From: Wuchereria bancrofti
Lineage: Eukaryota > Nematoda > Chromadorea > Rhabditida > Onchocercidae
Direction: 5' to 3'
DNA length: 50,134 nt
Assembly (NCBI GenBank): GCA_005281725.1
Contig: SSBO01000003.1
Span: 8,355,947-8,406,080, forward strand
The translations under genes and the position numbers were made by a program. How positions within the stretch are numbered: the stretch's first letter is position 1; every line of letters starts with the position of its first letter. The notes below the pieces were generated by a model. It was not told the DNA's origin. It did no database searches and saw only the letters and a program-made list of their open reading frames with translations. This document shows, one piece after another, positions 24,255 through 35,700 of this stretch.

Positions 24255-27200
24255 TAATGAAAACAGCTTACTTTCATCATCAACGATGCTAAGCAATCAA
24301 CAACAACGATCATTTCAAACAAATTCCACCAATTATGATTCATACAAAAATGTTACTAGGTATTATTATTATTACTTTATCAAATTTTGCCAAATCTTTT
24401 AGAATTAAATTATTTAGGAAATTTTTAACATGATTAATTTTTGTTAATGCAAAAATTTTTTATTTGTTTTTTCTTTTGATTGATTTGACAAAATATTATT
24501 CTTTAAAAAGCTGCATTTTCTTCTTTTTTTTAAATTAATTAAATGAAATGAAATAATTAATAATGACAAGCTTGTTAAATGAATAAAAACAAAGCTGTGT
24601 TTGTTACTTTTTAGTTCAAGTATCATCAAGATATCATATAAAATTAAACTTAAAATGATTTCAGTGATCAAAATATTGATAAGCAACATTGGGAACAATT
24701 AAAGTATAAAACGACATCATCCAGTCAACAATCAAGAAAATCGACTACAAATCGAACTGCAAAAAGCGAAATAAATATTGATCAACCTGCGATGTCATCC
24801 AGTAAATCATCACAAACGGATTATTTCAAAGGTTTTGGTATAAAATTTACAATTTATTATGAATTAATATCAGTAATCATTTATTCATCTTTTTTCATCT
24901 GCAAAAATTTCAATAACAATTTTGATAATAGATTAGCAAAATTAATCACTTCGGAGTAATAAAAGAAATAATTCGAAATGAATAAAAAAAAAATAATTGA
25001 AAATCTATTATGACATCCAATTCGTTCCATTTATTCTCTTTCGGTCCTTTTTTTTTCCTCTTTTTTGAAATTAATCTCTTGCAAAAATTAAACTTATAAT
25101 CTAATTCAATTAGCAATTTTTAACTTCCATTTAATTTCATTAATGACTCATCGCTACTTTTTTTTTTTCAATGTATGTACTTTTAGAGTATAATATAGAT
25201 GATTTGAAGTATATTTGTGTGAAATTTAATGAAAAATAAAACAAATATTAATGAAGTATGAATTTAAAATTTGAATAAATTTTAAAATTAAAAGCATTTT
25301 AGATATTGATCCTTGCACTAATTGTGACAATCTTTTAATGCGTGCTACCGAATTTTTGGCAAAAATTGAATCAAATTATGGATTATCAACAAAACCATCA
25401 TCAAGTTTAAGCACTTTTAGCCAATATACTACTACTACTGCACCATCAATTAAACAATCATCGAAAAAAATAAGACAATATGATGCCAGAAGGTTTATGA
25501 GAAATAAATTAATCCAATTAATCTTTTTTTTTTTTTCGATTTTTCGTTTCGAAATTTCAACCATATTTTTATTTTCACTTACAATTTCGATTGTTCCAAT
25601 TCCTATTACTATTATTGATTCCCACATTTTATATCAATTCTACTTCATTTTAGGTAAATCATTTTACATATACAATCAACTACTAGTTTTGTAATTTTTA
25701 CTAAATGGTTTTTTTTTTTTTAAGATATCAAAATTAACAAATAAACTGAATAGAAAGCATGAAATTAGAGTGAAAGAGAGAGAGAGAGCAAGAGAGAGAG
25801 AGAATGAAGAAATTGATTATAACATTTTTTTTAGGAAGGAAAATAATATCTCAAATTTATCCACTTCTACTTTCGATAACAAAGGTTACTTTTTTAACAA
25901 ATCTCATTGCAAAAAAAAAAAAACTTTTATTTTATTTTTGAAAACATATCTGAAGCATCATATAAAATGATTTAATTATCCCTTCCATTAATAAAAAGGT
26001 TCATTTCAATTTAATCATTTTTTTAATACTATTCGAATTTTCAGTAATTCCTATCAGATCATCGTCAAACGCAATGTTTATAAAACATAAGTTATGAGTT
26101 AATTTATTATTATGCACAATCAATTTATCTATATTTATGTAATAAATCTGCATTAATTAAAAAGATTTAATTCAAAATCTAAATTTAAATATCCATCCTA
26201 ATAAGATGATTTATAAGTGTGAAGTTTCAATATGAATAAACAAAAGTAAACTCAAACTGTTTGTTTTGTAAAAAAAAATGGTGAAAATAATTGAAACGAA
26301 ATCCAGATCCATTTGATGAAGCAAACATATATTGTCTGATATTATCAATATATTCAATTAATTAATCAATCTCATCTTTCTTGAAGAACATTTTAATGCT
26401 AATAGTGCATTAATTAGCATGTTTTAATCATTATGATGATATTTTTTAGAATGAAAGTAATCAACAAAATCTCAACAATGTGCCAGGAGAAAAAGTTAAA
26501 GAAATGACAGTTCAAAATGTTCCAAAACCTGAAGAAGACATAATCACACCACCTGAATGGACTTCATCAGAAGAGAAAGTAATGATGAAAATAACAAAAA
26601 AAAAAAAAAAACTAACCTATCTTGGTGACATTTGTTTTCTTAATTTTAAGAATTCAATCAAGAAATTGAAAATCAAAAAATCTTTTAAAGTTTGCTATTT
26701 TGAATTTCTTCAAAATTCAATTTTTCGCTCACAGCTACAAATTATAACACAAAGAAAAAAAAAACGCTAACTTGCAGCAATTTGCTGCCAAAAATTTTCA
26801 GATATCAAGAGTACACTATTTGCACTATCATTCAATATGATTAAATATTTTTTCAAAATTTCATAAAATTTTATTTTAATTTAAAATATAATCGAATTTT
26901 TTGAGCTTTTTAGGAGGAAAAACAAAAAATAGCTATGAAAAAAATTGAAATGGATAAGTTTGAAGAAAAGAAAAAAATTGAAGAAGATCATATAGTGAAG
27001 GCCAAGATGAGTAATAATAAATCAAACCTAGTGGAAAATCGTGAAAAAGATCAAATAAAACAAAAAGATGTAGCAAAAAATTCTGAAAATTTGAGGACAT
27101 TAAGTACCACAACAGAAAATGCAACTGTTATAAAAAAAATGGGACCAGGTTAGTAGTATATATAGCTAATAATGATGTAATATAATTAGCTTATTAATAA

Positions 27201-27557
27201 GAAATAATATTTTCTATGAGATGCAAGTTTTTTGCTTAATGAGATATAACCCAAAAAAAAAAAAGCAATTAATTTTTACAGTTTCCTAAAAAGCCATTAG
27301 ATGTATAAAACATCTAAAAAAATATGCTATCATTTCCTGTCTTTTTTTTTTTTTAATTTTTTACTAAATATGTTAATATTTTGTTCACAGAGCTAGAAAA
27401 GACTATTGAAAAGCCAGCAGCAGTAGCAGCAACAGCGGAATTAGTAACATCGAAAATGAAGAATATTACTAAAAATGATACGAAGATTATTGATAACAAA
27501 AAGAATGAAACTAATAGTGATAGAAAGGAAATCAACAAGGAAGTGACACAAAAATAA
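24255..27557 (+). CDS. Unrecognised Ser/Asn/Gln-rich, Lys/Glu-rich protein (5' incomplete)
   Basis: Supported exons are 24255-24359, 24665-24831, 25303-25492, a short exon near 25835/25839-25884, 26450-26578, 26914-27148 and 27391-27557, ending in TAA. Splice sites are GT-AG with ...TTTTAG or ...CACAG acceptors. About 345 residues are readable, starting mid-protein. The first half is Ser/Thr/Asn/Gln-rich and contains a CxxC segment (DPCTNCDNLLMRATEFLAKI), possibly helical. The second half is Lys/Glu-rich and probably coiled coil or disordered (EEKQKIAMKKIEMDKFEEKK), then Ala- and Lys-rich to the end. The fourth exon has two acceptors: 25839 joins phase to the next exon (RKIISQIYPLL...), whereas 25835 gives a composition more like the rest (RKENNISNLSTSTF) but needs one more exon. 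The start lies upstream of 24255. No known family recognised; low-complexity composition limits homology calls. Confidence 0.65.
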
Positions 27558-27773
27558 TAAGGGAGGTAAAAAAAAAATAGTCTGTTTGATAAATTTCGCA
27601 AAATTGTGTTTTAGAAATATTTTTATTCCTATTTATTTAATTTCTTTTTTTTTTTCACGAATATTCTGTTGTGCATTTCAGATCAATTCCCAGTATACTG
27701 GAACATATACATTTATTGTAATGAAATACAGAATAAGGCTGAAAGTACCTTAAGATTACATCAAAACTCATCA

Positions 27774-27779
27774 AATAAA
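27774..27779 (+). terminator. Candidate polyadenylation signal AATAAA
   Basis: The hexamer lies about 217 bases after the TAA of the Lys/Glu-rich gene, in tcatcAAATAAACG context. Confidence 0.4.
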
Positions 27780-29612
27780 CGATAATAAACATAAAGATGG
27801 CTGGAACATTAATTAAAAACAATGATTCATATATGTATTTGTTTTTCAGGAAAAGCTAGTAGTATACAACAAATGTGCAAGAAAATGATTTCAAAAAAAA
27901 AAAAAAAGAACCAGCCAAATAATAATGCATCATCAAACATTTCCCATATATACTTTTCTTTTTCTTGCCGTTAAAATATATAATGAAAAAATAAAAGAAA
28001 ATTTTGTTGATGACATAAATTTCTTATAAATAAGCGGTTTGTATCGTAAGCATAATGTTTTTATCAAAGAAGTGATGCCATAATTAACGAAAGGTAACAA
28101 ACGATCTCAAATTATGATAATAAAGTCCACCAATGATTCGAGCTTTTCATGAAATTCATGAGAATTGTTGCAAGATATGTCAGCAATTTCATTTTATAAT
28201 TTTTGTTTAAAAAAAAAGACAACTTAGGGAATCCATCACTTTATGCAATATGTAAATCCACAAAAGCCTAAAAAACAAAAAATACAAGAAAATACCTACC
28301 AACTCTAATTAAAAAAGTATATCCATAATTCTGATATGATAATCAAGAAATCAGAAATGAGCAAAAAAAAGAAAATAACGGGAAAAAGAAGGTGGGAGGA
28401 AAATATATTGTTAAATATACAAATGAAAAACAGAACATAACATTATTGGCAAACAAAAGAAGATGGTTACAATGAATTAACAATGTACTAAAACGAAGAA
28501 TTAATCCAAAGAATGGATATTTCAACAGGTTATACCGTCCAAAATATACAACAGAGTTATAATTTGATGATAAATAATATTTTGGGTTCTTATGATAATG
28601 AGTTTTTGAAATTATAAATGGCAAATTTTATGGGAAAAGAAAAGGAAGTAAGACAATCGTAAGTTGAAGCTCAAAATTTATGGCAAATTTTCTTTCATTT
28701 ATGATTATGAACACCGGTAAAATGGAATCTAAATGGTGCAAACCTGAATAAAACTTACACTACACATGTACATCTCCGAATACTTGAGCTACACATTTTT
28801 TTTTCTACAAACTAAACACCTGATCACTAAAGGAAGGAGTTGAAAAAAACAAAGCAAGTTGCTTTTAGTAAATCAGGATGATTTGATAATATTTAACATC
28901 GAGAAACAAATTGAGAGCAGTATAAATTTCATGATTTTTTTACGACATGTGTGAAACTTCAAATTTTCAATTTGTCATGGCTGATACTCATTAACTAAAA
29001 GCAATTATGATTTTTCATTTAAACAAAGAGAGAAGAAGGACCAAAGGGAAAAAGAGAGCTCATTCAAAATAAAAAGACATATACGGCAAAATGTACACGC
29101 CAAACAGGAAACAATGAAAAAAGTTACCTGTAATAAACAACTAAGCGGACAAATATATGATAAATCGGTAAACCGGAAGAGATGCACTGTTATTCGCAGA
29201 TCGTCACAAATATGAGGTGACTCATAAGCATTCTCTCGCTGTTATTAAAGTATATCAACCAACCATTGATGATGTCAGAGGAGCAGTCATCGATTCTGTC
29301 TGCAATCAAATTTATTCAAAAAAAAAAAGAAAAAAAAAAGCAAGCGAATAGCATATTTCGTAGAAAAAAAAATTGAAAATGACACTTTCCTCTTTCTAAC
29401 TAAATTAAACCTAAAATGACAGATTAAAAAAATAGAAGAATTAGAATTTGAAGAAGGCTCGAAAATTACAAATAATATTCAAATTATAGGCATAAAGAAA
29501 ATGAAACATTTACACATAATGTTTAGAACTCATATATATCAGATAATATAGAATCATGAATAACTATGATTACTGATGGATAAAGAACTGCTAAAATCAA
29601 AAAAAAACTTAT
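27780..29612. other. Intergenic DNA between convergent genes
   Basis: AT-rich and largely featureless. One patch at about 29175-29306 has mixed composition and open frames on both strands; on the minus strand it begins after GATTGCAG and reads RIDDCSSDIINGWLIYF..., in a phase that could follow the receptor exon 30407-30293. I do not call it a gene. Confidence 0.4.
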
Positions 29613-29618
29613 TTTATT
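29613..29618 (-). terminator. Candidate receptor polyadenylation signal AATAAA
   Basis: The minus-strand hexamer lies about 126 bases beyond the receptor stop codon at 29746-29744. Confidence 0.45.
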
Positions 29619-29743
29619 TATCAGTAGCTTTAAATTTTTTATTTCACCATAGTCATGTTGTACAACTCAAAAAATAAACATTTCTATGCGATTACTATTC
29701 GTTTTTTCACATTGTAATAATGATCTCTTTTATAAATCATATA

Positions 29744-32700
29744 TTATATTGACCATACCGGTATGCTTAACGAAGTACTTGATGTAGTTGGTGGTGGAGC
29801 ACTAATGGGATTGTATTTCCATTGTTGCTCCTGATCAATGACAAGTTTCACGCCACGGTGAATGCCATTTGAGTTAGAAGGAGCTGAAAATTTAAAANNN
29901 NNNNNNNNNNNNNNNNNNNNNNNNNNNNNNNNNNNNNNNNNNNNNNNNNNNNNNNNNNNNNNNNNNNNNNNNAAACTAATAAGATTATAAAAGTAATAAA
30001 ATGCTACTAAAAAAACTATCAAAGACTGGTAATCATCCAATGCTAGAATTTAGTAAATAAAATTGCAAGACATTCCAAAGAGAAAAAAAAAGCAGCCAAG
30101 AGTTCGCAAACTGAAAAAATAAAACAAAAAAAAGAAAATATTTCCATAGACTAACAAATTATATCTTATCTGGAAAAACAGTTTTATCTATGATTATTCC
30201 TATACTTCACTGTTTATTTACCTCATTTCCTTATATTAACAATAAAAACAGCTAAATGAAACAATGTCTAAAAAAATATGAAGACACTGTACCGTCAGCA
30301 AATGGATCCATATCTGCGTCAACTTCTTCAACAGTACGTCTGTATACCGGATTGTCCACATGAAGCACTGCAAAGCTTGTCGGCCGCTTATGATACCACA
30401 AATAAGCCTTGAAAAAAAAAATTCTTTTCATCTGTTTCAAAAGAAATTCCACACAAAAAATATAACCAAACGCACAAGGTAAGAGATAATTAATTACCAT
30501 TCGAACAAATATGCTAATAGGAATTTTTAAAGCTTGAATATCCTGTCTTCACTTTTCAAAAAACTTACAAAAGGTAAAGGTTCCTATAAAATTCACCATC
30601 AAAATTAAATAAAATGAAGCACGACATCATTTATTACCAATGACATTTACCATTATCAATGATAGTATGAGTTTCAACTTACCCCGATTATTGTGGATGC
30701 AATAAGCAGTAGCAAGAAAACCGATGAGAACGAAAACGGTGATGATCCATTCAACTTATCACCTGAAATAAATCTCAAAAATATATAAATAAAAAAAAAA
30801 GATGATAAAATATCGCAACACGCTCACCTTCACCAGCAGCCGATTCCAAAATACAATAATTCTCATTTTCCAAGCTTACAATGAAACCATTCATACAAGC
30901 ACATGTATATGGCCGTCCTTTCAGAAGAAAATGAGCATCTTTATTGATGGCTGAAAAAATCAATTTTCAGTTAATAAAAAAATTAGAAAGTATTAGAAGT
31001 TTTCAGAACCTTTGTTACTAAAAATTAGGAGTATATTTTAAAAAATTTAGCCCAAAACTCCATCTCGCCCACATCGAGCGTTTCGACATTTTTGGCAGTG
31101 GTTAGGATCTCAAACTTATCATTATTTAAAAAAAAAAAAGAAAACTGACAAACAAAAATGAAAACTAGCAAATTAAATCATTTCTCAGAATGTTTATTTT
31201 ACATTGTTCATAAATGCGATTAAAAAAAAGTGAAATTTAGCAATCAAAGAGATTGCAATTAAGAGTAAAAGATTTTTTTCCTTTTGAACTAACTAAATAA
31301 AATAGATCAATTCAAAACATACGGAGATGAGCCTTAGGAAGACAAATATGTTCACATTCGTGACTAGCGCATTTATTAGGATGATCAGGTTGGGCCAATT
31401 CATGATAGACTCTAACCGTCATAGGGCCAGAAACTCCATTCATTATCTGAAATATGCAATCAACGAAATACCACTCTAAAAAAAAAGTGATGGAACATCC
31501 TATTATAAATTTTTTGAAAGCAGTTTGAAAATAGAGTAACATAAGTGAAGATGAATGTTACTTACTGTCTTAAAATCGCTTCCTGTGAATTTGTTAGCAG
31601 TAAGAACTCCTTCTTGGTCCCAATCTGTCCAATAGAGACGTTCCTCAAAAACAGTTAACGAAAATGGATGTTTCACACGTTCATGTGAACGAAGCACAAG
31701 CCTGATATGCTGTCCCCAGTAGTCGCACGACATAATTAATTTCACTTTTGCATCTGCCCAATAAAGTCTTTGTTCTAGGATATCCAAAGCTAAACCATTC
31801 GGCCATTTAATCATTTCACCAGAAATTATCACCTGGAAAACTTTTTCATTTAATATATTCTTTAATATGCAACATTTTATATTCTTCTAAGCATTCAAAA
31901 TAACGTGAGCTATTAAAAATAACAATAATTTCATGCTTTCTTTTTTCTTTAGAAAAAAGAATAAATATTTTAAGGAAAATGTATACATGAAAAAATATTC
32001 TCACATCAGTTTACATATTGCCTTAATAAGTCGTATAAGTTTTAAACAAAATAACATGAACAGATAAACAAGAAAAATTGAAAATTTTTGTAACTGAAAC
32101 ATCTAGAAAATTCCACACTTAAATTACCGTTCTATTATTGCCATCCATACCAGCACGCTCAATATGTGCACTCAAACCCCAATCAGTCCAGAAGATTAAT
32201 CCTCTTAATGGATCTACCGCGATTGCACGTGGTTCATCTAGATTCTCAGAAAACAATGTTCGTCTTTTACGTGTTACCAAATCCAGAACATTAATCTATA
32301 AATATTAAAATTAATGAACTAACAATATAATTCAAACGTTGAAACCACAAAAAATTATTTGATTCTACTTTATGTTATCATGGGGAAAGAGAGTAATGAA
32401 TTTCTCTTACCTGATCAAGACCGGTATCAGTCCAAAACAGCAGTTGATGAACCCAATCAACTGCTAAACCATCCGGTGTAGACACATCCTTATCAATAAG
32501 TGTTATATTATGCTCGCCTTCTGCACAGCCTCGAACATCTTGTAATGTCTTCAAACCTTTACCCATGTGACATATCATTATCTTTTCCTGTGACACATCC
32601 GACCAAATTAAAGTATCGTTCCTTAAAATGATTTTGAAACAAATTTAAAGATCAGAGGAAATCAAATGAAAAAAAAAAAATTTCAACTAATTTGATGTAT

Positions 32701-35700
32701 TCCAATTAGTATTTTTACCAAGAGCGTATGAATTAAAATATATGTATCTTTCAGTGATATCTCCATACATTTGCCGTCACAATATTTCCAAACGTGGTTT
32801 CTCGATTGAAACAAAAAAAAAAAAGAACTCAACCAGAAGAAAAAGAATTTGCTAACCTATGCAAAAAGTCCATCGCTACCGCAGAATCAAGCTTTGCGAC
32901 AAGTGGCTCATACTTATTCGTAACTAAGTCGAATCTTCGGATAGTTGCTCTATTTGATAACAATAATAATGGATCACTACCTTTCGCACGACATATACCA
33001 GCACTTTTGTTTGTACCAGTTGATCTATAAATATAATATGAAGATATTCTTTTTTACCTTTCAAAGTAGTTCCGAAATTATTGGTAATATGAGAATTATC
33101 TTTTTCTTTCTCATCCATCATGATAATCGGAATTAAACATAGCATAAAATTGAAAGCTAAAATAATGAATAAAACTATACACATCAAATCGATTGTTATG
33201 GGAAGATAATACAAGGTAAATGGAAAATAACCTGCCCATCGTAAGATGATAGCCAGGATAACATTCACAGACATATCCACCCGGCACATTGATACATTTC
33301 TGGGCGCATATTCCAATTTGAGCGCATTCATCAATATCTTTAATTCAGAGTTTCATTTAATACAAGTATGAATGTTATTTGCATAGTTAAACACGATAGA
33401 AGTCCCAAAAATTCGAAATTTGAAGCTAGTAATAAAACACTGATCACAAAAAAGAGATTAAAGTAGAAAGCATCAGAGAATGCTACCCATTCTTAAGCAT
33501 TCCAGTTTGGACTGCTGTCCCTTACCATCCCGAAATATTTCACTAAAAGTAAACTTCTTTCTGGGGAAGAAAATGTCATGTTTAACAATTTGGATATTTA
33601 TTTTTCCTCTTAAGATAGAATCATATCTATCATTTGACCGTTGACTAGAAGTAATTTTAAATATTTTTCTACATTATAATAATGTAGAAAAATATTTAAA
33701 AAAAAAAGCAGACAATAAATTCCAGATAAATTATTGAAAAAAGAAGACTAACCTATACAACTTCTTCCTTTCAACTCGAAACCACGAGGACAATGACAAA
33801 TGGTACCATTGAACTTTGTTGTTCGACATTTGCAATGATTGTTCGATGAGTCATCACATAATGCTGAAAAAAACAAAGATCTCAATAACAACTGAAAATG
33901 ATACCATTAAAAAATCGTTTGCTATAAGTTATACAACGAACAGAAAATATTAGACTTGACATGTAATATTTCTTACTTCAAAAGTATTATTTTACAACTA
34001 CAATTAAAATTTTCTTAATGATAAAACGCCTCATTTCAGCTATCACTTATCTAATGACCGTTCCGCGTAAAATGACCTAGAATAAATAAACGCTGCTAAA
34101 GTGCCCAATAACATATTTTTTAAATTTCCAAACAGCAACTCTACTACCATATTTTAGGTTTACTTTTGAGCAATAAGATTTTAAAGTGCTTATCCGAAAT
34201 ATCAGGGTTGAACATTGAGGTCAAAAGTTAACGACTAAAACTATATAATAAGAGCAATGGGCAAATTGATCAATAGACTATATGGAACTATTTGATAAGT
34301 TATGCTTATCCCTTCCGAAGCATTATATACGAAAAAGAAGCTTAAACCGTTATTATGTCAAAATGCAGATAATATTTTATTCGAAGTAGGATCGATGAGA
34401 GGCAATGCTTCATATGTTGTCAAATCTTTGACTGTTGTCAGATTCTTCCTCTTTCTGATCAAAAGAGGAAAAATAAAATTTAAAAGGTAGCATATAGCAG
34501 TGGTATAGTTTCCTTTTATTAGCGGTGTCTTCTATTTAAATATTTGCTTCTAGTCACCAGAAAGTGTCATTTAGTCACTAGAAAGTATCGTCTAGAAAGT
34601 ACCAAAATCAATACGGGAATAAATTCCAAAAGTCTATCTTTGTCACTACTGCAAAACAGCTATTGAGAAAAATGGTAAATCAGACTTCGATCAGTTTCTG
34701 CAAATTATACATAACTTTTTCAAACAGCTACATGATATAGAAAACTATTTTCTTACATAGATTGAGATGTGACGAGCAAACAGATTTCAAGCAATCATTA
34801 TTCGGTTTTCCATCAACACATAAATCTTCTAATTTGATACATTGCAAAGGAGTTCCTGGACAACGATATTCCGTATTTTCATCGCACTTCTCCTCTGAAT
34901 GATTTAGGAATATAATAATTCCAACAGGTAAGATCAAAACAGAACATTGGACAATCGACAAATCAATTTTTTGCGAGAAAACCCATTAATTAATAATATT
35001 TTCAAAACAGAGTAAAAATTGGTACAAATCGACCAACTTTGTATTTCAGAAGGAAGCAAATCAAGTGATAGGACATTCGGATACCGTGAAATCATTAGAA
35101 AGTAAACCGTTTCAAATGTAAACAGCAAATGAGATTTTGTATTTCTTAAACTGCATTATCCTTTAGCTATTTTTCGTCATAAAAACAAGAGATACAACAT
35201 ACGTTTAGCAGGTGGAGTGCAATCTTTTTCATCACTTGCGTCAAGACAATCATCAAAACCATCACACCATTTGCTTGCCGGTATACATCTTCCCATATCA
35301 CAAGTCCTTTCATTAGCTGTACAAACACGCTTGTCACCTGAACAATAAGAGATGTTAATATTTGGTTTACATTACAAAGACTTTACTTTTTCTTTCAATC
35401 ATAGCTAAACCTAATGTATGCATGAGGAAATTTTTCATTATGATACACTAATTAAGGAAGTCTAACATCTCTAATTATATACCTTTTTTTAAAAAGTAGA
35501 TGGTAATGTTAATAACAATCGTTTATGTGTTAAAATTACAAATTTAAATGTTTAAAGTTTTTAAAGCAAAGTGTTACAATTCTCTTCATCTGAGCCATCT
35601 GCACAATCCATTTCTCCATCACATTTCCACGCCTTATTGATGCAGTGACCACCATTACGACACGGAAATTCCTGAATATATTCAAATAGTTCATGGTTTA

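Noticed and set aside
33481..33600. Possible extra receptor exon in a mixed-composition patch
   Set aside because: No acceptor/donor pair gives a Cys-rich frame in the needed phase, and the flanking exons already join in phase.
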